Below are positions 25,000 through 34,165 of a DNA stretch of 64,000 bases, in pieces. The DNA is taken from NCBI GenBank assembly GCA_026391075.1, contig JAPLES010000007.1, positions 30,233 to 94,232 on the forward strand, read 5' to 3'. The stretch comes from Bacteroidota bacterium (GTDB taxonomy: Bacteria; Bacteroidota; Bacteroidia; Chitinophagales; LD1). Position numbers and translations under genes: made by a program. Under the pieces are notes generated by a model that had not been told where the DNA came from, made no database searches, and saw only the letters and a list, made by a program, of their open reading frames with translations. The stretch's first letter is position 1; every line of letters begins with the position of its first letter.

Positions 25000-25890
25000 T
25001 TATTTGAGTATCGAATTGATTTTTGCCTGTAAGTAACTTACCTCATTCTTGCTATACAAATCGCCTAATTGCAACAGAAACATGTAAAGGAAATCTCTCG
25101 GATAGCCCGCTTTCTCAATGCCCGCCAAACATTCATTCTCAAATTTCGAACGCGGGTCCATCTTCGTCATGGTCGAAAAAGATTTTTGATATTGAATCAG
25201 TTGATAGTTCTGCTCGGTGTTTGCGCCTTTCAATTTTGAAACACTCATGAGGCTGGCAGTAGTTTCTTTCGGCAGCTTATCTATATTAAACAAAGCCGAA
25301 GGCACTATCATTTTTGAAATAGCAGTATCGCTTTTAATCACGGCATTAGTGCTTCCGCTTTTTAATTCAGTCAGCATTTCAAAAAAATCTTTTGGGTTGC
25401 CTTCATCATCTGTAATTATGAAATTGTAATAAGCATCCTGACAAATCAGTTTTCGTTTTTCGCCATCATTGATGTAAACTAAAGTAGTTTGATGCGTGCA
25501 TTTGCCATCGCTCGCACTCATGTTATACAGATACGATTCAAAACCATAATGCGAAAGCAGCGCTCCGAAAATATAACTCGTCAGTCCGCACTTCGCAGTG
25601 CCGCTGTCATTGGCAAAAATGTCGAAGTAGCGAGGCAACTCAAACCACCGTATGTCCTGCACCTTATGATAATTATCGCACCAGTAATTCGGATAACTTC
25701 CGGTAATAATCACAGCGCACGCATACTTTCTGAGGAAAGTTGTTTTCTCTAAATCGGTTTTCATGGGGCGCATACACGAATCCATCACATGCTTGTGATG
25801 CAACCACGCAGTTGAATCCTGTGGCACCTGACTTTTTGCGGTGTTACAGAAAAGAAGAAAGCCGAGAAAAAGTTTGAAAGTGATTTTCAT
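25000..25890 (-). CDS. Secreted protein with transglutaminase-like Cys-His-Asp arrangement
   Basis: Hypothetical protein of 296 aa. The track starts at 25932; the ATG at 25890 gives a classical signal peptide MKITFKLFLGFLLFCNTAKS. The mature protein contains SGTAKCGLTSYIFGALLSHYG, then KCTHQTTLVY and KLICQDAYYN. That order, a Cys at the start of a helix followed by a His and an Asp on strands, resembles the transglutaminase/papain-like fold, and I infer a protease- or transglutaminase-like domain with low certainty. The C-terminal third is helical. Neighbour context gives no substrate. Confidence 0.6.
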   Translation of the reverse strand: MKITFKLFLGFLLFCNTAKSQVPQDSTAWLHHKHVMDSCMRPMKTDLEKTTFLRKYACAVIITGSYPNYWCDNYHKVQDIRWFELPRYFDIFANDSGTAKCGLTSYIFGALLSHYGFESYLYNMSASDGKCTHQTTLVYINDGEKRKLICQDAYYNFIITDDEGNPKDFFEMLTELKSGSTNAVIKSDTAISKMIVPSALFNIDKLPKETTASLMSVSKLKGANTEQNYQLIQYQKSFSTMTKMDPRSKFENECLAGIEKAGYPRDFLYMFLLQLGDLYSKNEVSYLQAKINSILK

Positions 25891-25982
25891 GCGCAACAGA
25901 TTCTGATATTTAATTCGTAAGATAGAGTGCAAAGTATATTTTGCGGCTCGTCCAAGCCATAATTTTAAGCATAATTTGTTCG

Positions 25983-27236
25983 ATGCGAAGTTTATTCAAA
26001 TCAATTTTTGTTTTCGTTTTCTTTTTGGCAATTGCTGAAATTGCCTTGCGCATGGCAGGTTATAAGCCCGGAAAAATTTCTTACTCACCTTGGAATAAAG
26101 AAGTGAAACATCTCTCGGTTCATGATGGATTTACTGCTGACAGCAACGGAATTTTTAAAGTAGCTGCGAATTCAAAGCATTGGATTGATTCGGTGATTCA
26201 GCTACACAAAAACGATGGAGATTACAAAGCTGACAGAAACATTCCTGACTCGCTCGTGTATGAAGTTTACTCGCTCGGTTACGAAAGTTTAAATCTTGTG
26301 CATGCGAAAACGCATAATGAACTCACAACTTTTTATCAGCGAATTAAAAATGAGAAGAACGTTGAAAATGATTTTCATGAAGCAGTAAAGAATTACGTGG
26401 AGCATCCCGTTAACAGCGATGGATTCAGAAGTATTGAGTTCAAACAAAACAAATCTGCCAAGAAGAAAATTTTATTGATTGGTGATTCATTCACCTGGGG
26501 GCACTCCTCTTCTGACATTACGAATTCATTTGCCGATATTTTGCTGTCGAAAGAATATGCGGTTTACAACGCGGGCATCAGCGGAGCAGACCCTGCACAG
26601 TATGCTGCCATTGCCGAAAAATATATTCCGATGTTGCGTCCCGACATAGTGATTGTCAATTTTTATTTGGGAAACGATGTGCAGTATTTTGAAAGAAAGG
26701 CGGAACCGTACAAACCAATTTTCTTTGCTACTAACGCGGGCAATTTAATTGCCTGTCCTTACGCCACTTATTTTTCCGATGCAAAAGCCGCTTACGATTT
26801 CATGGCGAAGAACTCTCACCTTTCAAATGCTGATGTTTTCAAAACAGTTTGTTCTAAAACATCAATCGCCACTTTGCTATGGATGACGTTTAGGAAATTT
26901 GGTTGGGTGTGGGATTGCCCCGAGGAATACAAAGAGTATTTCTCTAGCGAATTGAGCAGAGAGCAAAAGGAACCAACGGCAAACTTGCTGATGAAACAAA
27001 TAGAAATGTTGTGCGCAAAAAACAATTCGCGCTTTATTCTCGCCATTATTCCCGAGCGGAAAACACTTCGGTTGTCGAAAGTGAGCGAATACAAAAATCT
27101 TTTTCCGCAACAAAATTATTTTTACCCCGCTTCATTATCTATTCGTGATTACCATTCAGATGATGGTCACTTTAATGATGAAGGACAGAAAACTTACAGC
27201 AAATTTTTGATTGAGCTACTCGAAAAGAACCATTGA
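25983..27236 (+). CDS. SGNH/GDSL-type hydrolase, membrane-anchored
   Basis: 417 aa. The track start at 25941 precedes the likely ATG at 25983 (MRSLFKSIFVFVFFLAIAE), which opens with an N-terminal transmembrane helix. An SGNH hydrolase signature follows: ILLIGDSFTWGHSS (Ser nucleophile), NAGISGADP, VNFYLGNDV and a C-terminal DDGHFNDEG with Asp and His. Such proteins often add or remove acyl groups on surface glycans. It opens an operon of six genes with glycosyltransferases, so a glycan acyl-esterase or transferase role is inferred. Confidence 0.75.
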   Translation: MRSLFKSIFVFVFFLAIAEIALRMAGYKPGKISYSPWNKEVKHLSVHDGFTADSNGIFKVAANSKHWIDSVIQLHKNDGDYKADRNIPDSLVYEVYSLGYESLNLVHAKTHNELTTFYQRIKNEKNVENDFHEAVKNYVEHPVNSDGFRSIEFKQNKSAKKKILLIGDSFTWGHSSSDITNSFADILLSKEYAVYNAGISGADPAQYAAIAEKYIPMLRPDIVIVNFYLGNDVQYFERKAEPYKPIFFATNAGNLIACPYATYFSDAKAAYDFMAKNSHLSNADVFKTVCSKTSIATLLWMTFRKFGWVWDCPEEYKEYFSSELSREQKEPTANLLMKQIEMLCAKNNSRFILAIIPERKTLRLSKVSEYKNLFPQQNYFYPASLSIRDYHSDDGHFNDEGQKTYSKFLIELLEKNH

Positions 27237-27240
27237 CAAA

Positions 27241-28287
27241 TTGAACAAGCCGTATTTAAGTATTGTTATTGCCGGGCGAAACGACAACTATGGTGGCGAT
27301 TTCAATCAGCGTTTGCAAAACACGCTCGACTGGATAAATCACTGGATCAACCATTTTCAATTGCCCACTGAAATTGTTTTCGTGAATTATAATCCGGTAA
27401 ATGACAATGTAGCCATTGAGGAGATGATAAAATTTCCTGCTTCCACAGAATTTATTTCAACGCGTATAATTGAAGTGTCGAATGAAATTCATGATGTGTT
27501 GGTCGAAGAAGAATTGCGCAAACCCGTTCCGATTTTTGAATTCATTGCGAAGAACGCAGGGATACGAAGAGCAAATGGAAAATTTATTCTTTGCACGAAT
27601 GCCGATGTGGTTTTCGACCCCCAAATTTTTGAATTCATGTCAAAGCAAAATTTAGAAGAAGGAGTTTTTTACCGTTCGACACGAGTTGATTTTAGTGTGA
27701 AAGAGAAATTGGTTTTTGGAGGTGATGCAAAACAGTTTCTTCATCAGATTCAGCAAAACGTTTTTAAATTTTTTATGCGTGGAGGAACATATCTGCTTCG
27801 ACCTCCTTTTCAGTTGCATACAACTTTCAAATTGCTTGCTGCTTATAATTTCATTCGCAGAATTTTTTATAGCGCCATTTATCCGTTTCATAAAATCACG
27901 CGCGTCTTTCATATTCCTTACTCCGAAGAATTGTTTACGTTTCAGTATGCCTGCAATGCATCGGGCGATTTTTTTCTGATGGATAAGGAAAGTTGGCTGA
28001 AAGAAAGAGGTTATCCCGAAGACACATGGATTGCAACGCACACCGATTCACTTCATTTATTAATGACGGCAGTTTGCGGAGTGAAGCAAAAAAATCTTCC
28101 ATGGTTGGTTTATCATCAGGAGCATGAGCGCAGATTTGATTTTGATAAAGAGAATCATGATATGAATCTGATGTATCATCACCTGCTTAAAAATGGTACG
28201 GTGATGATGAATCAAAAATGTTCGTTCAACACAAACACCGATGACTGGGGAATTTTCAACTTTGAACTTTCAGAAACTGAAATATAA
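27241..28287 (+). CDS. Glycosyltransferase-like protein, copy 1
   Basis: GT-A-type protein of 348 aa. I choose the TTG at 27241, because it gives MNKPYLSIVIAGRNDNYGGD, matching the next gene's MKEPYLSIVVTSRNDNHGGD; the track start 10 codons earlier overlaps the preceding gene. The segment KFILCTNADVVF carries a DxD-like motif (NADVV), and a conserved Asp/His region is found near IATHTDSLHLL. It is a paralogue of the following gene, about half identical by eye in the N-terminal part. Substrate is unknown; likely a step in making a surface glycan. Confidence 0.75.
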   Translation: MNKPYLSIVIAGRNDNYGGDFNQRLQNTLDWINHWINHFQLPTEIVFVNYNPVNDNVAIEEMIKFPASTEFISTRIIEVSNEIHDVLVEEELRKPVPIFEFIAKNAGIRRANGKFILCTNADVVFDPQIFEFMSKQNLEEGVFYRSTRVDFSVKEKLVFGGDAKQFLHQIQQNVFKFFMRGGTYLLRPPFQLHTTFKLLAAYNFIRRIFYSAIYPFHKITRVFHIPYSEELFTFQYACNASGDFFLMDKESWLKERGYPEDTWIATHTDSLHLLMTAVCGVKQKNLPWLVYHQEHERRFDFDKENHDMNLMYHHLLKNGTVMMNQKCSFNTNTDDWGIFNFELSETEI

Positions 28288-28288
28288 A

Positions 28289-29329
28289 ATGAAGGAGCCG
28301 TATTTATCCATTGTAGTTACATCGCGCAACGATAATCACGGAGGTGATTTGTTGAAGCGCATGACTGCATTTGTCAATGGACTGCTTCATCAAAGCAGAA
28401 AGTTTTCATTAGATGCAGAACTGATTATTGTGGAGTGGAATCCGCCAGCCGATAGACCTTTACTGAAAGATGTTTTGCCCAAACCAACGAAAGACGATGT
28501 GTTGAGCATTCGATACATCACTGTGCCGAACGAAATTCACAAGCCGTACTTTACAGGCAAATCAATTCATCTTTTTCAAATGATTGCAAAGAATGTGGGC
28601 ATACGAAGAGCACGCGGTAAATTTATTCTTTGCACCAACATTGATATTCTGTTTGCCGATGAATGTATTGGACGATTGAATAGAAAAGACTTTGAAGAGA
28701 ATATTTTTTATCGTACTAATCGTTTAGATGCAGGAGCCGGTTTACTTGCCTTCGAGAAATTTGATGAGCAAATTTCGTTTGCGAAGAATCATGTGATAAA
28801 ACGCATTGGTAAAAATGAAACACTCAAGCATGTTCGCGGTGTTCCCGATTTCTTTTACAACTTTAATTACCCGATGAAAGCACTCGATTATTTCTGGGGT
28901 TGGTACGACAAGATTCGTCTCGGAGATTTTTATGAACTGGCCATGTTGGACACGGTGGCTTGCGGAGACTTTACTTTGATGAGTCGCGAAGCATGGTTGA
29001 AAATTGATGGCTATCCTGAACTGGATTTGTATTCGATTCATGTGGATACGATTGCGCTTTACGCAGCGCATTTGCAGGGAATGAAGCAGCAGATTTTTAA
29101 TTACAAGGAATGTGTTTATCACATTTATCACGAGGAAGGATGGGAAAGTATTGACGATGCCATTAAGATGTTGAACTTTATGGCGCGTAAACCTTCGCTC
29201 GATTGGTGGTTGGTGGTAAAGGCAACTTTGCAGATGTTGAAGGAAGGGAAAACGAAATACAATTTGAACAAACCCGATTGGGGATTTGCAGATACAAAAT
29301 TTGAAGAGCACGAATTTAACCCCGCATAA
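28289..29329 (+). CDS. Glycosyltransferase-like protein, copy 2
   Basis: 346 aa paralogue of the preceding gene, whose stop codon is 1 bp upstream of its ATG. The track start at 28241 is replaced by the ATG at 28289 (MKEPYLSIVVTSRND). KFILCTNIDILFADECIGR corresponds to the nucleotide-sugar binding strand of copy 1. Later SIHVDTIALYAAHL parallels the first copy's THTDSLHLL. The tandem pair probably arose by duplication and acts in the same glycan pathway with different acceptors or donors. Confidence 0.75.
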   Translation: MKEPYLSIVVTSRNDNHGGDLLKRMTAFVNGLLHQSRKFSLDAELIIVEWNPPADRPLLKDVLPKPTKDDVLSIRYITVPNEIHKPYFTGKSIHLFQMIAKNVGIRRARGKFILCTNIDILFADECIGRLNRKDFEENIFYRTNRLDAGAGLLAFEKFDEQISFAKNHVIKRIGKNETLKHVRGVPDFFYNFNYPMKALDYFWGWYDKIRLGDFYELAMLDTVACGDFTLMSREAWLKIDGYPELDLYSIHVDTIALYAAHLQGMKQQIFNYKECVYHIYHEEGWESIDDAIKMLNFMARKPSLDWWLVVKATLQMLKEGKTKYNLNKPDWGFADTKFEEHEFNPA

Positions 29330-29338
29330 AAGCAGAAT

Positions 29339-30442
29339 TTGGAAACCATTGGCATTATAGGAATTGGCAAATTGGGATTGTGTTTCGCTCTTAATTTAGA
29401 GCGGGCTGGCTATGCTGTGTTAGGTGCAGATGTGAGTGACGCGTATGTGAATGCGCTCAATGAGAAATCTTTTTTCTCCTATGAACCGCAGGTGAATGAG
29501 TATTTGACAGAGAGTAAAAATTTCAAAGCAACTAATTCGTTAACTCAAATTTTGCAAAGCACCGCGCAAAAAATTTTCATTATGGTGGCAACACCTTCAT
29601 TGGCAGATGGCAGTTACGACCATTCGCAAATTGAAAGAGTGACCGATGAAATTATTGTAGCAGGAAAAACGGAGAGCAAAAAACATTTGGTTATCGGTTG
29701 CACAACTATGCCGGGCTATTGCGATAAGCTTGCGAAAAAAATGGAAGCGTATAACTACTCGGTTAGTTACAATCCTGAGTTTATTGCACAAGGTTCTATT
29801 ATTCATAATCAACAAAATCCTTCTCAAATTTTAATTGGAGAAGCCGATGCAAATGCAGGCGATGCGATTGAGAAAATTTTGAAATTACTTGCGGTTACTA
29901 ATCCTGTTGTTTGTCGCATGAATAGGTTGAGTGCAGAAATTACAAAGTTGGCGACCAACTGTTTTATCACCACAAAAATTTCTTTCGCTAATTCTATTGG
30001 CGATTTAGCGAAGCAGAGTGGAGCCGATGCCGAAAAAATTCTCAACGCCATAGGCAGCGATGCGCGAATCGGAAATCAGTTTCTGCAATACGGATTCGGT
30101 TTTGGCGGTCCTTGCTTTCCTCGTGATAATCGCGCACTCAAAAAGTTTGCTGAAAATGTAAATGCCGATTTGCCGATTAGCGAAGCCACCGACAAAGTCA
30201 ATCAGCAGCATCTGGAGTTTCAGTTCGAGACAATGCTGAAAGAGAATTCCGTTGATGAAAAAATTATTTTCGAAGGTGTGGCTTATAAAGAAGGAACGGT
30301 TTACATCGATGAATCACAAAAGCTTTTGCTTGCAATTAAGTTAGCCAACGCAGGACGACAAGTGGTGATTCGCGATTCGAAAAAGGTAATTGATGAAGTG
30401 CGCGGGCTTTATCCTGATTTGTTCATTTTTGTTGAACGTTGA
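29339..30442 (+). CDS. UDP-glucose/GDP-mannose dehydrogenase family protein
   Basis: NAD-dependent nucleotide-sugar dehydrogenase, 367 aa, short for the family (usually about 430). Start is TTG at 29339. N-terminal Rossmann motif GIIGIGKLGLCFALNLE, central domain ATNCFITTKISFAN, and the catalytic Cys in FGFGGPCFPRDN are present, so catalysis is plausible. It should oxidise a nucleotide sugar to a uronic acid for the neighbouring glycosyltransferases. The C-terminal nucleotide-sugar binding domain seems shortened. Confidence 0.85.
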   Translation: METIGIIGIGKLGLCFALNLERAGYAVLGADVSDAYVNALNEKSFFSYEPQVNEYLTESKNFKATNSLTQILQSTAQKIFIMVATPSLADGSYDHSQIERVTDEIIVAGKTESKKHLVIGCTTMPGYCDKLAKKMEAYNYSVSYNPEFIAQGSIIHNQQNPSQILIGEADANAGDAIEKILKLLAVTNPVVCRMNRLSAEITKLATNCFITTKISFANSIGDLAKQSGADAEKILNAIGSDARIGNQFLQYGFGFGGPCFPRDNRALKKFAENVNADLPISEATDKVNQQHLEFQFETMLKENSVDEKIIFEGVAYKEGTVYIDESQKLLLAIKLANAGRQVVIRDSKKVIDEVRGLYPDLFIFVER

Positions 30443-30444
30443 AA

Positions 30445-33252
30445 ATGGCGAAGGAAAAACCACCACATAAAAAACCAGTAGCTACAAACAATCAATCGGG
30501 TATTCTTTACGCGGTAATTTTTGTTTTCAGTTTTTTGATTTACGCCAATTCTATTTTTAATAATTACAATCTTGATGATGAGCTCGTAACCGAAAATCAT
30601 CGGCTTACCAAAGACGGAATCAGTGCTATTCCTTCCATATTAACCGAACCGTATTACAAAGACAAAAGCGGTTACTCTTACGAGTATCGTCCTGTTGTTT
30701 TGATTTCGTTTGCGGTGGAGCATTCGCTGTTTGGCGAGAATCCGCACATCAGTCACTTCATTAATGTGCTGTTGTATTCGTTGTTATGTGTTTTGCTTTT
30801 TTATGTATTGGCATTGTTGCTGAATAGTTGTTCTGTTATTCTTCCTTTTTTAATCACAATCATTTTTGCTGCGCATCCTATCCACACCGAAATTGTGGCA
30901 AGCATCAAAAACCGCGATGAAATTTTTGCTGTTGGTTTTGCACTACTTGCATTGTTGAGTGCCTTGCGTTTTATTGATTCTAAGAAGTGGTTTTATCTGT
31001 TGTTGCTGGCGCTTGCCTTTGTTGCTTCGTTGCTTTCAAAACAAACCACTAACGTGTTTATCGTTTTTATTCCAGTGATGCTGATTGTGTTTCGTAAAAT
31101 CAAATTCAGTCAGGCAATGTTGTTGTTCTTTATGCTTGTTGCGGTTGCTTTTCCTGTAATGAACATTCCCAATATTTCAGGCAAGCTGAAAATTATTTCT
31201 GCGGCTTTTCTGTTTGTGTCGTTTATGTTTTTGTTGATGAACAATTTTTTCAGCGCAGAAGGATTCAAGGATTTTGTTTCTAAATTCAACCAAAAGATGA
31301 AATCTGCTTTTAAAACAGATGCGGTTGTTGCAAACGCAAATGCGCAATGGATTGCAGAAGCGAAAGGTTTTTTGAAACTCAACTTCTTTCTATTTTATTT
31401 TCTTCCCGCTCTTGTACTTACTTCACTTGGGTTTTACGGGTTGTTCTTTCATCATCTTGTTGTATTGTATGCCGCTGTAGTTTTGTTGTGTGCTCTTTTC
31501 TACTTCGCCAATGCAGAAGGCAAAACCATCGTGTTGCTTTCGCTAGCCTCAATTGTTATTTCAGTTGTGGTGATTGGAGGGTTGCCCGATAAATTTTTGC
31601 TCTATGCTTTACTGACTTTTGTTGTGTTGACTCTTTTTAATTCAAAAGGAATTCTGAAATTTATTTCAGCGGTTCTTGCGCTTGCTGTTTGCGCGCTTCT
31701 TTTTGTTCAACACGATTTCCGTTTCGTTATCATTCTCATGCTTTATGCAGGCTTCTACTTTCAACAGCTTCGGTTATTGAAATTTGCAGGCATTGGAATT
31801 TTAGTCGCAACATCTTTATTGGTTGCTTTTAAATTCTTTGCTCATAAACATGGCGATGTAAATTTCCTTTTGCTGTTTCTGCCAATGAGCGCCCTCGTTT
31901 GGTTTCTGCATTTCCGTAAAATAGAAATCAAGAGAAGTCTGTTGACTATTTATGTGTTTCTGTTTGCAGGGCTTGCACTTTCTTGGAATCAAATTCAATT
32001 GCCGGGTAATCCTGTTGAAATAAAAAACACACTTACAAAACTCGACTGGAAAAATCCGGTGAACATCAATCCTGAAAATGTAAATCGTCCGCTGATTTTT
32101 ATTGAAAATCCTGTAGGCAAAACAGAACCATTCAATATTCAATTGGGAACTGCAGCCGACATCTTGCTCAAATATTTCAAATTGATTCTTGTTCCTTACC
32201 CAATGTCGTTCTACTACGGATACAGTTATATCACTGCGCATTCTGTTACAGATATTACTTCCATAATAGGGCTGCTTCTTTACTTCAGTTTGTTTCTACT
32301 TTCTGTTTTTCTAATGAAGAAAGATAGTGTGACAGCTTTCGGAATTTTGTTTTTCATTTTCTGTATTTCAGCCTACACCAATATTGTAGTGCCCGTTCCG
32401 GGAATGATGGCTGACCGTTTTCTTTTTATTCCATCACTTGGATTTGCATTTGTTATTGCTTCGCTTTTGCTCAAAATTTTTAAAACAGATTTTTCTTTTG
32501 TTCAAAAAACTTTCTCATGGAGTTCTATTTCGTCACGATTGCGCTATTCCATTATCACGTTGTTGCTTTTCTATTCGGTGGTTGTAATTTCAAGAAACAC
32601 TGATTGGAAAGACCACCTTACTTTGTTCCGTCACGATATTTCAGCAGTAGAAAATTCAGCACAGGCACAGAATCTATTGGGATTGTATGCCTTCATGCAA
32701 TCAAAAGATGCTGACCAAATGCAGCGCAAACAATTGCTCGAAGAAGCTGCTGTTCATTTTAAAAAAGCGTTGGAGGTTTATCCAAATTACCTGAACCCTG
32801 CTTACGATTTAGGAAAAGTGTATGAAGGTCTTGGGCAAAAAGATGAAGCGTTTGCACAGTATCAATCTGCCATGAAAATTGATACAAACTTTGATGCACC
32901 ATGTTTCAGTATGGCAGTAATGCTGCATAACAAAGGAAAGGTGGAAGAAGCGATTTACTATTACGAACGATATGTAAAAATGTATACTAACGACATGAAA
33001 GTGTATGCGAATTTATCTTTGGCTTATTACAGTTTGAAACAGTTCGACAAATCAATTGAAACGAATCATCGCGCATTAGCAGCTAATCCAAATGAAGTTG
33101 AACCTTTGATTAACATTGCTAAAACGTATCGATATTTGAATCTGACGGACAGCGCTATTTATTATTACGAAAAAGCTTTGATGGTTAGTCCGAACGACCC
33201 ACGAGCATTTCCCGATTATCAGAAATTAAAAACACAACAGGTAAGTCAATAG
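30445..33252 (+). CDS. TMTC-like membrane protein with C-terminal TPRs
   Basis: Large polytopic protein of about 935 aa; the ATG at 30445 follows the previous stop by 2 bp (the track shows a TTG at 30439). After a basic N-terminus come many hydrophobic segments from residue 20 to about 690, with NIVVPVPGMMADRFLFIPS near 640, like the DUF1736/TMTC mannosyltransferase group of GT-C enzymes. A Leu- and Phe-rich region of about 250 residues in the middle has extra helices. Residues about 750-930 are tetratricopeptide repeats (for example YLNPAYDLGKVYEGLGQ). Role in protein or lipid-linked glycosylation is inferred from the family and operon. Confidence 0.8.
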   Translation: MAKEKPPHKKPVATNNQSGILYAVIFVFSFLIYANSIFNNYNLDDELVTENHRLTKDGISAIPSILTEPYYKDKSGYSYEYRPVVLISFAVEHSLFGENPHISHFINVLLYSLLCVLLFYVLALLLNSCSVILPFLITIIFAAHPIHTEIVASIKNRDEIFAVGFALLALLSALRFIDSKKWFYLLLLALAFVASLLSKQTTNVFIVFIPVMLIVFRKIKFSQAMLLFFMLVAVAFPVMNIPNISGKLKIISAAFLFVSFMFLLMNNFFSAEGFKDFVSKFNQKMKSAFKTDAVVANANAQWIAEAKGFLKLNFFLFYFLPALVLTSLGFYGLFFHHLVVLYAAVVLLCALFYFANAEGKTIVLLSLASIVISVVVIGGLPDKFLLYALLTFVVLTLFNSKGILKFISAVLALAVCALLFVQHDFRFVIILMLYAGFYFQQLRLLKFAGIGILVATSLLVAFKFFAHKHGDVNFLLLFLPMSALVWFLHFRKIEIKRSLLTIYVFLFAGLALSWNQIQLPGNPVEIKNTLTKLDWKNPVNINPENVNRPLIFIENPVGKTEPFNIQLGTAADILLKYFKLILVPYPMSFYYGYSYITAHSVTDITSIIGLLLYFSLFLLSVFLMKKDSVTAFGILFFIFCISAYTNIVVPVPGMMADRFLFIPSLGFAFVIASLLLKIFKTDFSFVQKTFSWSSISSRLRYSIITLLLFYSVVVISRNTDWKDHLTLFRHDISAVENSAQAQNLLGLYAFMQSKDADQMQRKQLLEEAAVHFKKALEVYPNYLNPAYDLGKVYEGLGQKDEAFAQYQSAMKIDTNFDAPCFSMAVMLHNKGKVEEAIYYYERYVKMYTNDMKVYANLSLAYYSLKQFDKSIETNHRALAANPNEVEPLINIAKTYRYLNLTDSAIYYYEKALMVSPNDPRAFPDYQKLKTQQVSQ

Positions 33253-33253
33253 C

Positions 33254-34165
33254 ATGAATCACTTTTGCACCATCACCACAGCCGACCACGCTTACAAAGT
33301 TTTTGCTCTTAGCGAATCGCTGATGGCTTATGATGAAAGTATTTCGTTGCATGTGTTAGTGATTGATGATTCATTTCCGTCTTCGCCATTTCCGCAGATA
33401 AAAATTTATTTTTTGAAAGATGTGAATGCAGAAACGGTTGCACAGAATATTATTTCTAAATACAAAACACAGCGCGATAAATTACGATGGAGCATGAAAC
33501 CCGCTTTCATGAAACATCTGCTTTCGAAACCGGAAATTGACCAACTTATTTACCTCGATAACGATATTTTCTTCTGCAACGAGTTTCAGTTCCTGTTCGA
33601 TTATCTCGATGAATATTCTTTTGCCTTAACTCCGCACAATTACGAACGCACACCCGACCACAGTCAGAACATGTTGGAAGCAAACTATCGTGTGGGACTT
33701 TATAACGCAGGTTTTGTAGGAGCCAATAAATCCGCGCTTGATACTTTGCAGTGGTGGGCTGAATGTTGTTTGTATCGCTGCGAAAAAAATCCATTCAGAG
33801 GAACGTTTGACGACCAAAAATATCTTGACCTTATTCCTGTTATGCGCGAAGATGCGCTGGTTGTTCGTCATCAAGGGTGTAATGTGGCAGAGTGGAATCG
33901 CTACGTATGTGTGCGCGAAAAGATGGATGACGAAGTTTTAATCAATGGAAAATTTCCAGTGGTGTTTATTCATTTCAATTACACCACTATTCGAGAAATA
34001 CTTAAGGGAAATGATTTGCTGCTCAATGAATATTTCAACAGCTACATGAGTTCGCTCACTAAATATTCTCCGGAAATCACCAAAGCATCGCTCTACAAGA
34101 AGCCGACAACAATTGAAGCGCTGAAATATTATATCTGGAAAGTGTTTACGCAAAAAGGCTGGTAA
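33254..34165 (+). CDS. GT8-like glycosyltransferase
   Basis: 303 aa, GT-A-fold nucleotide-sugar transferase. It begins MNHFCTITTADHAYKVFAL, as many GT8-related proteins do, and carries the metal-binding motif in IYLDNDIFFCNEF and later YNAGFVGANKSALDTLQWW. It ends the glycan operon. Its stop codon TAA is directly followed by the stop codon of the converging SDR gene with no spacer, so there is no terminator between the two operons. Confidence 0.8.
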   Translation: MNHFCTITTADHAYKVFALSESLMAYDESISLHVLVIDDSFPSSPFPQIKIYFLKDVNAETVAQNIISKYKTQRDKLRWSMKPAFMKHLLSKPEIDQLIYLDNDIFFCNEFQFLFDYLDEYSFALTPHNYERTPDHSQNMLEANYRVGLYNAGFVGANKSALDTLQWWAECCLYRCEKNPFRGTFDDQKYLDLIPVMREDALVVRHQGCNVAEWNRYVCVREKMDDEVLINGKFPVVFIHFNYTTIREILKGNDLLLNEYFNSYMSSLTKYSPEITKASLYKKPTTIEALKYYIWKVFTQKGW

